Below are positions 40,371 to 50,724 of a stretch of 64,000 nt of DNA, piece by piece. The stretch's first letter is position 1; every line of letters begins with the position of its first letter. Under the pieces are notes generated by a model. The model was given only the letters and a program-made list of their open reading frames with translations, did no database searches and was not told where the DNA came from. Both the position numbers and the translations under genes were made by a program. This DNA comes from Clostridia bacterium (GTDB taxonomy: Bacteria; Bacillota; Clostridia; UBA1381), in the NCBI GenBank assembly GCA_900756545.1, contig CAAEKO010000047.1, positions 1 to 64,000 on the forward strand. Reading direction: 5' to 3'.

Positions 40371-40745
40371 TGCCATATCATTTTCATTTCCTAGAAGCGC
40401 CGCCTCCCATTTAGGCATCTTGAATCCCAACAGAACAAAATCCGCCCCTACTAAAATTGGTCTGCGGACAAGCATACCATTCGTTGCTAATAATTCATAT
40501 TGATCCTCATCCGACATAGTATCCAGTTTATCCTTTAGCTTCATGGATTTATATACCAGCCCGCTGGTATTGAAAAAACGCCGAAGCGGTAAACCGCTCA
40601 TAGCATGCCATTTTTTCAGTTCCTCTACCGTTGGCCTATCCTCAACAATATGCCTCTGTGTATACCCAATTCCATGCTTGTCCAGCCATTTTTTCGCGTT
40701 TTGACAGGTGACGCAGTTCGGATATGCAACAAATAAATATTTCAT
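40356..40745 (-). CDS. ArsC/Spx-family thioredoxin-fold protein
   Basis: This 129-residue protein has a thioredoxin-like N-terminus with CVTC (residues 11-14), the family IVEDRPTVEEL step and the RRPILVGADFVLLGFKMPKWE end seen in YffB/Spx-like 'arsenate reductase-related' proteins. The Arg-Pro segment is present; true arsenate reductase activity is doubtful without arsenic genes. It is probably a redox regulator or reductase. It is monocistronic, convergent with mutY. Confidence 0.85.
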   Translation of the reverse strand: MKYLFVAYPNCVTCQNAKKWLDKHGIGYTQRHIVEDRPTVEELKKWHAMSGLPLRRFFNTSGLVYKSMKLKDKLDTMSDEDQYELLATNGMLVRRPILVGADFVLLGFKMPKWEAALLGNENDMANGEQ

Positions 40746-40887
40746 GATAAAGCTATCCCCTCTTTTTCTACAGTGATCATATTATAACAAATAATAAGAT
40801 ACTTGTCAAATTTTTATGAAATATTGACATTGCATATACAGATTAAAAATGATATGATAAAGGTATATAATTAATAGGGGGATCATC

Positions 40888-41607
40888 ATGGAACAGGTTT
40901 TTTATGAAATGATTCAAAATAGTGATAATATCGTATTTTTTGGCGGCGCCGGCGTGTCAACAGAAAGCGGGGTTCCGGATTTCCGCGGGCAGGATGGCCT
41001 TTACCGCCAAAGGTATAAATATCCTCCGGAAACGATTTTATCCCACACCTTTTTTATCAACAATACCGAAGAGTTTTATGATTTTTACCGAGAAAAAATG
41101 CTCATCAGTGAAGAAATCCGGCCCAATGACGCCCATCTGGTATTAGCCCGTCTGGAAAAACAGGGAAAGCTGAAAGCCGTTATCACACAAAATATTGACG
41201 GGCTGCATCAGGCTGCCGGAAGTAAGAATGTCTTAGAGCTTCACGGGAGTATCCACCGAAACTACTGTACCGTATGCGGGAAATTCCATGAAACGGAAAC
41301 GATTAACCAAGCCGACGGCGTTCCCCGCTGTATGTGCGGAGGGATCATTAAGCCGGATGTTGTCTTATATGAAGAAGGTCTCAATACCGATGTTATCAAT
41401 AAAGCCATTTATTATATATCCAATGCGGATATGCTGATTATCGGCGGTACTTCTCTGAATGTATATCCGGCAGCGGGCCTGATCCGGTATTATACAGGCG
41501 ATAAACTAATCCTAGTTAACAAAACCCCTACTCCAGCGGATCAATCCGCAAACCTCGTGATCCATGGCAGCATCGGTAAGATTTTTCATCCTTTACTGCG
41601 GAAATAA
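40888..41607 (+). CDS. cobB: NAD-dependent protein deacylase (sirtuin)
   Basis: A 239-residue Sir2 enzyme: NAD-binding GAGVSTESGVPDFRG, active-site TQNIDGLHQAAG and LELHG with the catalytic His, zinc ligands CTVCG and C-M-C-G, and the VYPAAGLI end. It removes acyl groups from lysines with NAD. GGGGG precedes the ATG. The gene is monocistronic, with a terminator directly after it. Confidence 0.94.
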   Translation: MEQVFYEMIQNSDNIVFFGGAGVSTESGVPDFRGQDGLYRQRYKYPPETILSHTFFINNTEEFYDFYREKMLISEEIRPNDAHLVLARLEKQGKLKAVITQNIDGLHQAAGSKNVLELHGSIHRNYCTVCGKFHETETINQADGVPRCMCGGIIKPDVVLYEEGLNTDVINKAIYYISNADMLIIGGTSLNVYPAAGLIRYYTGDKLILVNKTPTPADQSANLVIHGSIGKIFHPLLRK

Positions 41608-41631
41608 AAGCCTCCAAAGGAGGCTTTTTTT
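41606..41631. terminator. Terminator between the sirtuin and mgl genes
   Basis: AAAAGCCTCC and GGAGGCTTTT over AAA, followed by T-run. Confidence 0.85.
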
Positions 41632-41636
41632 GATTT

Positions 41637-42674
41637 TTATTTTTTAGCCAGATACTTCCGCACGTCAATCGCCACCGCCAAAATAATGATCAGACCTTTA
41701 ATAATATACTGAAGATACGGATTGACGCCCAGAAAGTTCAAGCTGTAATTGATAGCCTGCAAAATCACCACGCCGATGACTACACCGGGAATCGTTCCTA
41801 CGCCGCCTGAAAAGGATACGCCGCCGATTACACAGCCGGAAATAGCGTCCAGGTCATAATTAAGACCCGTACCTGTATTGACAGACTGGATACGTCCCGC
41901 TTCCAGGAAGGCCGCGATTCCGTACAAAATGCCGCCCACAATATAAATCCACATGATGTTTCGTGCAATGTTGATGCCTGATACTGCCGCCGCTTCTTTA
42001 TTGCCGCCGATGGCAAACATATTTTTTCCCAAGGTTGTTTTATTCCAAACAATCCACATAACCACTGCCGCCAAGGCAAAATAACATACCAAATACGGTA
42101 GCTCGAAAGCCCCAATTTTAAACGCGCCATTTACAAAATTAATAAACTTTTGGTTAAAGGTAGAAATCGCCTGGGCGCCGCCCTTTTGGGAGTTGATATA
42201 AATACATGTTACACCGAAAGCAATAAGCTGTGTTCCCAAGCTGACAATAAACGCATGCAGATTCAGCTTCGCCACACCAAATCCATTCAGCATTGTGAAC
42301 AGCACCGCCACAACAATACTGACCAAAAGCGGTACAACAATCGGCAGGTCTTTAACAATCTGGGGATACATCCGGGAGGCGTAATCCACTGATTGGACTA
42401 AAGACGCAGATATAGCCGCACAGCATCCCAGGATTCTGCCTGCCGACAGGTCCGTGCCGGCAAGCACGATCATCCCCGCAACCCCCAAAGCCAGAATTCC
42501 CCGGGTAGAGGCCTGCGTTAGGATGTTTGTAAAATTCCTGAGGGACAGAAAGCTCGGTTCAATGGCAATCACAATCAAAATCAGCAGACCCAATATGATA
42601 TACAGTGCGTAATTCAATAAAAACGTACTTACTTTTTCCTTATTCAATCCTTTTTTTGTTTCAACTTTATCCAC
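41637..42674 (-). CDS. mglC: Galactose/methyl-galactoside ABC transporter permease
   Basis: The 345-residue protein has eight to ten helices and the BPD_transp_2 signature EAAAVSGINIARNIMWIY; it resembles MglC. It begins with GTG at 42674, behind GAGG. It closes the mglB-mglA-mglC operon, which imports galactose or a related hexose. No catabolic genes lie nearby. Confidence 0.93.
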   Translation of the reverse strand: MDKVETKKGLNKEKVSTFLLNYALYIILGLLILIVIAIEPSFLSLRNFTNILTQASTRGILALGVAGMIVLAGTDLSAGRILGCCAAISASLVQSVDYASRMYPQIVKDLPIVVPLLVSIVVAVLFTMLNGFGVAKLNLHAFIVSLGTQLIAFGVTCIYINSQKGGAQAISTFNQKFINFVNGAFKIGAFELPYLVCYFALAAVVMWIVWNKTTLGKNMFAIGGNKEAAAVSGINIARNIMWIYIVGGILYGIAAFLEAGRIQSVNTGTGLNYDLDAISGCVIGGVSFSGGVGTIPGVVIGVVILQAINYSLNFLGVNPYLQYIIKGLIIILAVAIDVRKYLAKK

Positions 42675-42690
42675 AACTGCACCTCTTCAC

Positions 42691-44199
42691 TCAAACGTAT
42701 TTCGCAGCAAGCTTCATAATCTCTTCCTGAATATTGCCGCCTTCCCTGTTCCGGATATCCACGATTCCAGCCAGCCGCCCGTTGCTCATGACCAGTATCC
42801 TGTCGCATATCCCGATAAGCTCCGGCATTTCCGACGATACTACCATGATCCCTTTTCCCTGTTCAGCCAGATTGATAATCAGCTGATAAATATCGTATTT
42901 CGCACCTACGTCAATACCACGGGTGGGCTCATCTAAAAGTAAAACCTCCGGTTTTGTCAAAAGCCAACGGCCGATAATAACCTTTTGTTGATTTCCGCCG
43001 GATAACACTTTAATATGGGTTTTGCTGCTGGGTGTTTTTACACGCATACTGCTAATCACCCACTTTGCATCATGCTCCATTCGCCGCCCGGACAAAAAGC
43101 CATATTTTCGATAAGTGCGGAAACCGGCCATGGCTGAATTGAAGGTGACGCTTTGCAAAGGGATGATTCCCGTGGCCCGTCGTTCCTCAGTCAGCATAGC
43201 AAAGCCGTTTTGAATAGCATGCTTTGGACTGTCGTTTTTGATTAGTTTTCCGTGCAGGTATATTTCACCGCTTTCCCGCCGGGCAAGTCCGAAAATTGTT
43301 TCTAAAAGCTCTGTCCGCCGTGAGCCGACCAGGCCTGCAATCCCCAATATCTCACCGCTGTGCAGCTCAAAGGATACATCGCGGCATGCCGGGCTGAATT
43401 TCCCTGTCAGATTTTTTACACGCATTAGAGGCTCGCCTACCTTATTCGTCTTCGGCGGAAAACGGTCTTTTAAATCCCTGCCTACCATCAGCCGGATGAT
43501 TTCATCCGTAGTCAAGTCCTTGGCGGGTTTTGTAGCGATCCATTGTCCATCCCGCATGATCGTGACGTCATCTGAAATTTTCAAAATCTCCTCCATCTTA
43601 TGGGAGATATAAATGATCCCGACGCCCCGTTCCTTTAATTTACGCATGATTTTGAACAGGTGCTCTACCTCCTGACTGTTCAAACTGGAGGTAGGTTCGT
43701 CCAAAACAAGGATTTTCGCATGATAGGAAACCGCTTTCGCGATTTCCACCATCTGCCGCTGGGACACGGATAAGGTACCAATAATTGTCCGCGGATCAAC
43801 GTCGATTTCTAATTCCTGAAATATGGATTTTGTATCATCATACATTTTTTTATGATCCACCAACCCCATTGTTTTCGGGAAACGCCCCAGCCATACATTT
43901 TCCATAACGTTGCGGCGAAGTACCTGGTTTAATTCCTGATGCACCATTGCAACGCCATGCTCCAATGCCTGTTTGGGATTGTCAAACCGGACAGGCTTTC
44001 CCTCAATACGGATCTCGCCGGCGTCTTCAATATATACGCCGAAAAGACATTTCATCAGTGTGCTTTTTCCGGCGCCATTTTCTCCCATCAAGGCGTTGAC
44101 TGTCCCCCGCCGCAGGACAAGCTGCGCTTTATCCAGGGCCTTGACGCCAGGAAATTGCTTTTCAATTCCTGTCATTTCCAATAAGATGTCTTCTGCCAT
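42691..44199 (-). CDS. mglA: Galactose/methyl-galactoside ABC transporter, double ATPase
   Basis: This 502-residue protein has two ATP-binding cassettes: Walker A GENGAGKST with signature LSVSQRQ and Walker B ILVLDEPT in the first, and a second domain with GLVGSRRTEL (degenerate Walker A), LSGGNQQK and LLLDEPTRGIDVGAKYDIY. That asymmetry is normal for sugar importers of the RbsA/MglA type. It is 16 bases from mglC. Confidence 0.95.
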   Translation of the reverse strand: MAEDILLEMTGIEKQFPGVKALDKAQLVLRRGTVNALMGENGAGKSTLMKCLFGVYIEDAGEIRIEGKPVRFDNPKQALEHGVAMVHQELNQVLRRNVMENVWLGRFPKTMGLVDHKKMYDDTKSIFQELEIDVDPRTIIGTLSVSQRQMVEIAKAVSYHAKILVLDEPTSSLNSQEVEHLFKIMRKLKERGVGIIYISHKMEEILKISDDVTIMRDGQWIATKPAKDLTTDEIIRLMVGRDLKDRFPPKTNKVGEPLMRVKNLTGKFSPACRDVSFELHSGEILGIAGLVGSRRTELLETIFGLARRESGEIYLHGKLIKNDSPKHAIQNGFAMLTEERRATGIIPLQSVTFNSAMAGFRTYRKYGFLSGRRMEHDAKWVISSMRVKTPSSKTHIKVLSGGNQQKVIIGRWLLTKPEVLLLDEPTRGIDVGAKYDIYQLIINLAEQGKGIMVVSSEMPELIGICDRILVMSNGRLAGIVDIRNREGGNIQEEIMKLAAKYV

Positions 44200-44222
44200 T
44201 TTTTCACCAACTTTTCAAGCCT

Positions 44223-45239
44223 TTATTTTGTAAACGGAACATATGGTATCCGGACAGATACGCCGTCCTCCGCTCTTTGATATTCAGTGCCTTCTGTAAA
44301 GTCTTTACCTTCGGCAGCATTCTGCGCAATGGTGATGATCGCCTTACCCATAGCATCGCCGTCCTGTTTTACAGTTGCAGCCATTTTTCCAGCGCCAATC
44401 GCCGCCACACCGGCCTCCGTAGCGTCTACGCCGATAACAGGAATCCACTTATCGGAATCTTTGGATACGTTATATCCCGCACTGTTGAGCGCTGCAATTA
44501 CGCCCAAGGCCATATCGTCATTGTTACACAAAACAGCCTCAATTTTTCCGCTGTTTGCCGCCAGCATAGCCTCCATTTGCGTCTGCGCCTGGTCTGTAGC
44601 CCAGTTAGACACCAGCGGTCCGCCGGGATTAACGTTCTCCATTTTAACTCCACGCTCTTCCATTTGTTTTACACTGTAAGTTGTGCGCGCCTCTGCCTCC
44701 GGGTTTCCGGGCTCGCCCTTAAATACAAGATATTGGCATACACCGTCGCCGTTTAAGTCATATTTCGGATTTGCTTCCCAAAGATCTGCCAAAAGGTCCC
44801 CCTGCATCGTGCCCGCCTCCTGAACCTTCGTGCCGATGAACAGGCCGTCACAGGATTCCATAACCGACTTTTCCGGCTCACGGTTAAAAAATATTACCGG
44901 AATATTAGCCGCTTTAGCCTTGTCCGCCAATCCCTGCGCTGATCCTGCGTCCACCGGATTAACGATTAGAACATCAACATTTTTATTAATCAACACGTCC
45001 ATCTGGTCATTCTGCTTGGCCTGGTCTCCCTGGGCGTCCTGCATATCCAGCTTAATCTCGGCATTTGCTTTTTCGGCGTAGCTTGTGATTGCATTACGCA
45101 CAGTAGAAATATAGGTGTCGTCAAATTTATAAATCAATACGCCAAAGGTGAGCTTTTCTGTTTTTCCTCCTCCGCCGCCGCAGCCATAAAGCCCTAAAAT
45201 CAATGCTGCCGCAGTAAGGATACTAACTATTTTTTTCAT
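44223..45239 (-). CDS. mglB: Galactose/glucose-binding lipoprotein
   Basis: The 338-residue product starts at ATG 45239 (GGAGGAAG upstream); a frame from 45320 is longer but lacks a site. It has a lipoprotein signal (LILGLYGC) cut before Cys, then a periplasmic-binding-protein type I fold with NNDDMALGVIAALNSAGYN and IPVIGVDATEAGVAAI, typical of MglB. It supplies the substrate to MglA/MglC. Confidence 0.93.
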   Translation of the reverse strand: MKKIVSILTAAALILGLYGCGGGGGKTEKLTFGVLIYKFDDTYISTVRNAITSYAEKANAEIKLDMQDAQGDQAKQNDQMDVLINKNVDVLIVNPVDAGSAQGLADKAKAANIPVIFFNREPEKSVMESCDGLFIGTKVQEAGTMQGDLLADLWEANPKYDLNGDGVCQYLVFKGEPGNPEAEARTTYSVKQMEERGVKMENVNPGGPLVSNWATDQAQTQMEAMLAANSGKIEAVLCNNDDMALGVIAALNSAGYNVSKDSDKWIPVIGVDATEAGVAAIGAGKMAATVKQDGDAMGKAIITIAQNAAEGKDFTEGTEYQRAEDGVSVRIPYVPFTK

Positions 45240-45371
45240 AAACTTCCTCCTGAAAACTAAAATCATTGTAATACTTTTTATAAGATTGACAGCTTGCATT
45301 AAAATTATTCCATGTATCATTTTAAATTTGCTGAATAATCTTGGAAAACAAAGAAATAATCGTGTTTTGAC

Positions 45372-45400
45372 TTGAAAATTTTAAAAAAAAATGGTATAAT
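45372..45400 (+). promoter_or_regulatory. recJ-relA operon promoter
   Basis: TTGAAA (45372-45377) and TATAAT (45395-45400), spacing 17. Confidence 0.7.
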
Positions 45401-45430
45401 AATATGTAAAATATTTTTTTGGAGTTTATA

Positions 45431-47140
45431 ATGCAGAGCAAGATTTGGAGCTATAAACCAAATGGTCTGGACTCGGCGTCTACCGTAAGCCTGGCCGAAA
45501 AATTTCATATTCCAAAGGTAGTTGCAGCGCTTCTTTTAAACCGCGGAATTTCCACAGAACAGCAGATAAAATCATACCTGCAAAAATCTCTGGAGGGCGT
45601 ACATAATCCAAACCTGCTGCCGGACATGGAAAAAGCAGTCGCCAGGATTACGTCCGCCTTGGAAAATAAAGAAAAAATTGTGGTTTACGGTGATTACGAT
45701 GTGGACGGTATTACCTCTACAGCACTTTTATATGATTTTCTGAAAAATGCCGGTGCAGAAGTAGATTATTATATTCCCGACCGGATCAACGAAGGCTATG
45801 GTTTGAATATCATGGCTGTAAACAAGATTTCAAAAAGCGGCGCAAAGCTGATGATTACTGTAGATTGCGGCATCACTTCTGTAGGAGAAGTGGCGCTTGC
45901 CAATGCCCAAAAGCTGGATGTGATCGTTACTGACCACCATACCTGTAAGGATAAGCTTCCGGAGGCTGTTGCTGTGATTAATCCAAAACGCCCTGACGCC
46001 GAATATCCCTTCCGCGAACTAGCCGGCGTTGGCGTGGCTTTCAAGTTAATTTTGGCTTTAACTGTAGCTTGGGGGCAAAAATCACGGCAGTGCTTTGAAA
46101 AATATGCTGAAATCGCCGCCGTGGGTACGATTGCGGATGTTGTGGAGCTATTGGACGAAAACCGTATAATCGTTGACCGCGGTCTGGCATTTCTTCAGAA
46201 TACAAAACGTCCCGGCTTGAAAGCTCTGACCGAAGTAGCCGGAATCAAAAATGTGAACGCTACTTCCGTCGCATTTTTCCTTTCTCCACGTTTAAACGCC
46301 GCAGGGCGGCTTGGTTCCGCCCAGACTGCTGTCCGTCTACTGCTTTGTGATAATGACCACGAAGCCTATGAGATCGCAAAGGCTTTGGACGATGAAAACC
46401 GGCGCCGTCAATTAACAGAGCAGAAAATCTTTCAGGAGGCTGTGGAGTTGATTGACAGCGATCCTAACTTTGAACAGAAAAAAGTTATCGTCCTGGCAAA
46501 GGAAGGTTGGCATCATGGGGTCATTGGTATCGTAGCTTCCCGGATTTGTGAAAAATATTACCGCCCCTGTATTCTGATTTCTCATGAAAACGGGGTGGGC
46601 AAAGGTTCCGGGCGTTCTATCGCAGGCTTTAATCTGTTTGACGCACTGACGGTCTGTAAGGATCAGCTGACGAATTTCGGCGGTCATGCCATGGCGGCTG
46701 GGCTGGGATTGAACATTGCGGATCTGGAGGCTTTTACAGCTAAAATTAACAACTATGCCAAAGACAGGTTGACGCCAGAGGATATGCAGCGGCACATCAA
46801 TATCGACTGTATGCTCTGCCCGGAGGATGTTTCCATTCGAAGCATTGCGCTTTTGTCCCGGCTGGAGCCTTTTGGGATGGGTAATGAAAAACCTGTGTTT
46901 TCCCTTTGCGGCCTAACAGTCCAGAATATTGGCGTTATGGGCATTGACAATAAGCATCTGCGTCTGCGTCTTACCGCCAATGGCAGACAATTCTCTGCTG
47001 TAGGCTTCGGTATGGGCGGACTTATACAGAATTTCCGGCAGGGCGACCGGTTAGACGCGGCTTTCACAATGGAAATCAACAGCTATCAGGGCAATGAACA
47101 GGCCCAGCTTTTATTAAAAGATATCAGGCATTCTGTATAG
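45431..47140 (+). CDS. recJ: Single-stranded-DNA-specific exonuclease RecJ
   Basis: This 569-residue DHH exonuclease has the DHH motifs VVYGDYDVDGITST, DHHTC and the DHHA1 region VGKGSGRSIAGFNLFDAL, then NFGGHAMAAGL and an OB-type C-terminus. ATG 45431 is used (TGGAG upstream); a TTG at 45419 also lies in frame. It degrades ssDNA 5' to 3' in recombination and repair. relA follows after 14 bases. Confidence 0.93.
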   Translation: MQSKIWSYKPNGLDSASTVSLAEKFHIPKVVAALLLNRGISTEQQIKSYLQKSLEGVHNPNLLPDMEKAVARITSALENKEKIVVYGDYDVDGITSTALLYDFLKNAGAEVDYYIPDRINEGYGLNIMAVNKISKSGAKLMITVDCGITSVGEVALANAQKLDVIVTDHHTCKDKLPEAVAVINPKRPDAEYPFRELAGVGVAFKLILALTVAWGQKSRQCFEKYAEIAAVGTIADVVELLDENRIIVDRGLAFLQNTKRPGLKALTEVAGIKNVNATSVAFFLSPRLNAAGRLGSAQTAVRLLLCDNDHEAYEIAKALDDENRRRQLTEQKIFQEAVELIDSDPNFEQKKVIVLAKEGWHHGVIGIVASRICEKYYRPCILISHENGVGKGSGRSIAGFNLFDALTVCKDQLTNFGGHAMAAGLGLNIADLEAFTAKINNYAKDRLTPEDMQRHINIDCMLCPEDVSIRSIALLSRLEPFGMGNEKPVFSLCGLTVQNIGVMGIDNKHLRLRLTANGRQFSAVGFGMGGLIQNFRQGDRLDAAFTMEINSYQGNEQAQLLLKDIRHSV

Positions 47141-47154
47141 AAAGGAGGTTCCCG

Positions 47155-49386
47155 ATGACAGAGGAAGCGAATGGCACCATTTTAGCGCCGGATAAAATAC
47201 CATATATTGCAGAGGATACAGACGCGATTATTGCCAAGGTGATAGCCATGGTGAAAAGATATGCCTCCAATGCCAACACCGACATGATTGAGGTGGCCTA
47301 TCGTCTGGCGAAGGCGGCGCATAAAAACCAATTCCGCCGGTCCGGGGAACCATATATCGACCATCCGGTGCAGATCGCCTATATTGCGGCAGAGCTTTCT
47401 ATGGACGCGGTAGCTATTTCCGCGGCGCTTCTGCACGATGTGATTGAGGATACGCCTTACACCTTTGCTGATATTGAAGCCCTGTTCGGGCGGAATGTAG
47501 CGGAAATCGTAGACGGCGTTACAAAGCTGACAAAAATCCAATATAACACCCACGAGGAACAGCAAGTAGAAAACCTGCGGAAAATGTTCCTAGCCATGGC
47601 CAAGGACATCCGGGTAGTTATTATTAAGCTCATTGACCGTCTGCACAACATGCGTACGCTGAAATTCATGACTCCGGAAAAACAGCTGGAAAAAGCCAAG
47701 GAAACGCTGGAAATCTATTCCCCGCTGGCTCATCGTTTGGGTATGTCTAAAATCAAGTCAGAATTAGAGGATCTTTCGCTAAAATATCTGGACCCGGTGG
47801 CTTATGAAGAAATTCGGACGAATATCAGCCAGAAAAAAAGCGAACGTGAGAAATATGTTTCTGATATTATCAGTACTCTGGAGGATCGGCTCCAGGAGCT
47901 GGGCATCCAAGGGCAGGTCACGGGCCGGGCAAAGCATTTTTACAGCATATTCCGCAAAATGTATGCTCAAAATAAAAGTATAGATGAAATTTATGATCTG
48001 TTTGCCGTAAGAGTAATTGTAGACACTGTTTCAGACTGTTACGCAGTTCTGGGTATGGTGCATGAAATGTATACGCCTATCCCCATGCGGTTCAAGGACT
48101 ATATCGCTATGCCTAAGCCGAACATGTACCAATCCCTGCACACCACCGTGGTCGGCCCGAACGGTACCCCTTTTGAAATCCAGATCAGGACATGGGAAAT
48201 GCACAAGGTGGCTGAGGAAGGAATCGCCGCCCACTGGAAATATAAAGAAGGCATTTCTGGCGAAAGCAGCATGGATTCCAAACTGGAATGGGTACGTCAG
48301 CTTTTAGAAAACCAGGTAGATATTATTGATACAGATGACTTTCTGAACACCATTAAGCTGGATTTATTCAATGAAGAGGTATTCGTATTCACCCCCAACG
48401 GCAAAGTCATCTCTCTGACCAATGGCAGTACAGTCATTGATTTTGCTTTTGCCATTCATACAGCAGTAGGCTGTAAAATGAGCGGAGCAAAAGTTAACGG
48501 AAAAATCGTTCCGCATGACTACAAGCTAAAAAACGGCGATATTGTAGAGATTTTAACTTCGTCCTCTGTAAGGGGACCCAGCCGGGATTGGCTGAAAATT
48601 GTTAAAACCTCTCAGGCAAAGAATAAAATCAACCAATGGCTGAAACGGGAATGCCGTGATGAGAATATCATCCACGGCAAAGAACTGATCGACAGAGAGC
48701 TGCGCCGGATTAATATTCCTCATTCTCAGCTGTTCCGTGATGAATGGCTGGAACCGCTGTTCCGCAAATATAATTTCAGCTCTTTGGACGATCTGTACGC
48801 CAGCGTAGGCTATGGCGGCCTGACAGCACAGAAAGTCGTGATGCGGCTGCGGGAGGAATATATCCGCGACAAGCGGGATCATCCGGCGGATGAACCGCCT
48901 AAAACTACGGAACCGAAGCGTCGTCATTCCAACAGCGGCGTAAATGTGGCCGGTATCGACAACTGTCTTGTGCGGCTTGCTAAATGCTGCAATCCTGTCC
49001 CGGGTGATGAAATCGTGGGCTTTATTACGAAAGGCCGGGGCGTTTCCGTACATCGCGCCGACTGTCCGAATATCCAGCCTTCCGCCCTCACTGCAGAGGA
49101 TAAGCTCCGATTTATCGGCGTAAGCTGGGCAGAGGAAAAGCGGGCCAGTTATATCGCCACCTTGCAGGTGGACGCGGACAACCGCCCGGGAATGATGATG
49201 GCCGTTTCCGCGGCTATGGCGGACCTAAAAATCAACTGCGCGTCCATAACTGCCCGGGTAACGAAACAAGGCTATGCCGTTATGACCTTCGGTCTTGAAA
49301 TTTCCGATATGGCGGATGTGAAAAAAGCTATGAATAAAATCCGGCAGATCCCCGGCGTAATGTCCGTAAGCCGGACCACAAACTAA
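47155..49386 (+). CDS. relA: Bifunctional (p)ppGpp synthetase/hydrolase
   Basis: At 743 residues it has the HD hydrolase domain (HDVIEDT, DRLHNMRT), the synthetase domain (about 230-350, GRAKHFYSIFRKM, then PNMYQSLHTTV), a TGS domain (about 410-470, VFVFTPNGKVI), and an ACT domain at the end. All key residues of a Rel-type bifunctional enzyme are present. It controls the stringent response. It is transcribed with recJ and, 12 bases on, with the yaaA-recF block. Confidence 0.96.
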   Translation: MTEEANGTILAPDKIPYIAEDTDAIIAKVIAMVKRYASNANTDMIEVAYRLAKAAHKNQFRRSGEPYIDHPVQIAYIAAELSMDAVAISAALLHDVIEDTPYTFADIEALFGRNVAEIVDGVTKLTKIQYNTHEEQQVENLRKMFLAMAKDIRVVIIKLIDRLHNMRTLKFMTPEKQLEKAKETLEIYSPLAHRLGMSKIKSELEDLSLKYLDPVAYEEIRTNISQKKSEREKYVSDIISTLEDRLQELGIQGQVTGRAKHFYSIFRKMYAQNKSIDEIYDLFAVRVIVDTVSDCYAVLGMVHEMYTPIPMRFKDYIAMPKPNMYQSLHTTVVGPNGTPFEIQIRTWEMHKVAEEGIAAHWKYKEGISGESSMDSKLEWVRQLLENQVDIIDTDDFLNTIKLDLFNEEVFVFTPNGKVISLTNGSTVIDFAFAIHTAVGCKMSGAKVNGKIVPHDYKLKNGDIVEILTSSSVRGPSRDWLKIVKTSQAKNKINQWLKRECRDENIIHGKELIDRELRRINIPHSQLFRDEWLEPLFRKYNFSSLDDLYASVGYGGLTAQKVVMRLREEYIRDKRDHPADEPPKTTEPKRRHSNSGVNVAGIDNCLVRLAKCCNPVPGDEIVGFITKGRGVSVHRADCPNIQPSALTAEDKLRFIGVSWAEEKRASYIATLQVDADNRPGMMMAVSAAMADLKINCASITARVTKQGYAVMTFGLEISDMADVKKAMNKIRQIPGVMSVSRTTN

Positions 49387-49398
49387 AGGAGCGGCCCT

Positions 49399-49623
49399 AT
49401 GCAGACTGAACATATTAAGATTAAAACTGAATATATCAAGCTGGATCAGCTTCTGAAGTTCTCAGGCATTGCAGAAACAGGCGCAGACGCTAAGGATATG
49501 ATTCTGGACGGAATCGTTTCCCTGAACGGGAAAATCTGCACAATGCGCGGAAAAAAAATCCGTCCCGGAGATACAGTACTTCTGGATTTTGCCGATGAGA
49601 AGCGCCAAATCGAAGTGGAATAA
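49399..49623 (+). CDS. yaaA: S4 domain protein (YaaA-type)
   Basis: A 74-residue S4-like RNA-binding protein (EYIKLDQLLKFSGIAETGAD, then DGIVSLNGKI), the usual gene directly before recF. GGAGC stands before the ATG. recF starts one base after its stop. Confidence 0.88.
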   Translation: MQTEHIKIKTEYIKLDQLLKFSGIAETGADAKDMILDGIVSLNGKICTMRGKKIRPGDTVLLDFADEKRQIEVE

Positions 49624-49624
49624 C

Positions 49625-50722
49625 ATGCATATCCAATCTCTTCAAGTGACGAATTTCCGGAACTATGAAACCGCCCAGGTAGATTTTTGCCGGAATACAA
49701 ATATAATTTATGGTGACAATGCGCAGGGAAAAACCAATTTATTAGAGGCCGTGTACCTGTTTTCCCACGGGCGCAGCCACCGGGCCAAAACAGATATGGA
49801 AATGCTTCGGTTCGGTGCGGATTATTTCCGTCTGAATATAGAATTTGCCGACAGCAACCGGGAGTATAGGGCCACGATCCATTATACTTCCAGCGGCAAA
49901 AAACAGATCAAAGTCAACAACGTGCCGGTAGCGAAGCTTTCAAAACTCATCAATTATCTGAATGTGGTTATGTTTTCTCCCGGTGATTTAGAATTGGTAA
50001 AAGGATCTCCCAGTATACGGCGTCGCTTTTTGGATGAAGCAATCAGCCAGCTGTATCCGGCATATCTGCAAAGCCTGATTGCCTATCACCGGGCTTTGAC
50101 CCAGAAAAACAGCCTTTTAAAGTCATTGCGGCTTTCCGGCATCCATCAAGACGCCCAATTATCTATCTGGAACGAACAGTTGGCAGAAGCAGGCGCGGCT
50201 ATTATGCATTCCCGGCAGGATTTTATTGTTCAGCTTGCGGTTTTTGCTGCGGAAATCCACCGGCAGATTAGCGGCGAAGAGCTTATGCTTTCCTATGCAC
50301 CTAATCTGGATTGCAATACGGCGGATATCCGCGAGAGCTTTTTCCAAAAACTTGAACAATGCCAGACGCGGGAAATTGAAGCCGGCGCGTCCCAATATGG
50401 TATCCAGCGGGATGATCTTCGGCTGTTTATCAACGGGAACGATACGAAAACTTATGGTTCGCAAGGCCAGCAGCGTACCGCGGTTTTGAGCCTGAAAATC
50501 GCTGAAACAGAATATATCCGTCAAGTTCGGGACGAATATCCCATACTCCTTCTGGATGACATCATGAGCGAACTGGATTTAAACCGCCGGCTGTTTCTGG
50601 CGGAGAAAATTAAAGACAAGCAGGTGCTTCTGACCTGTACAGACAGCGATATACCGGTGAGTACAGACAATACCCGGCTGTTCTATGTGAAAAATGGTAT
50701 AGTTATGCGCAAGGAGGAATAA
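49625..50722 (+). CDS. recF: DNA replication and repair protein RecF
   Basis: This 365-residue SMC-like ATPase has Walker A GDNAQGKTNLLEA, the signature KTYGSQGQQRTAVLSLKIAE and Walker B ILLLDDIMSELD. It loads RecA at gaps in single-stranded DNA. The start is ATG 49625, one base after yaaA. remB follows at once. Confidence 0.95.
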   Translation: MHIQSLQVTNFRNYETAQVDFCRNTNIIYGDNAQGKTNLLEAVYLFSHGRSHRAKTDMEMLRFGADYFRLNIEFADSNREYRATIHYTSSGKKQIKVNNVPVAKLSKLINYLNVVMFSPGDLELVKGSPSIRRRFLDEAISQLYPAYLQSLIAYHRALTQKNSLLKSLRLSGIHQDAQLSIWNEQLAEAGAAIMHSRQDFIVQLAVFAAEIHRQISGEELMLSYAPNLDCNTADIRESFFQKLEQCQTREIEAGASQYGIQRDDLRLFINGNDTKTYGSQGQQRTAVLSLKIAETEYIRQVRDEYPILLLDDIMSELDLNRRLFLAEKIKDKQVLLTCTDSDIPVSTDNTRLFYVKNGIVMRKEE

Positions 50723-50724
50723 AT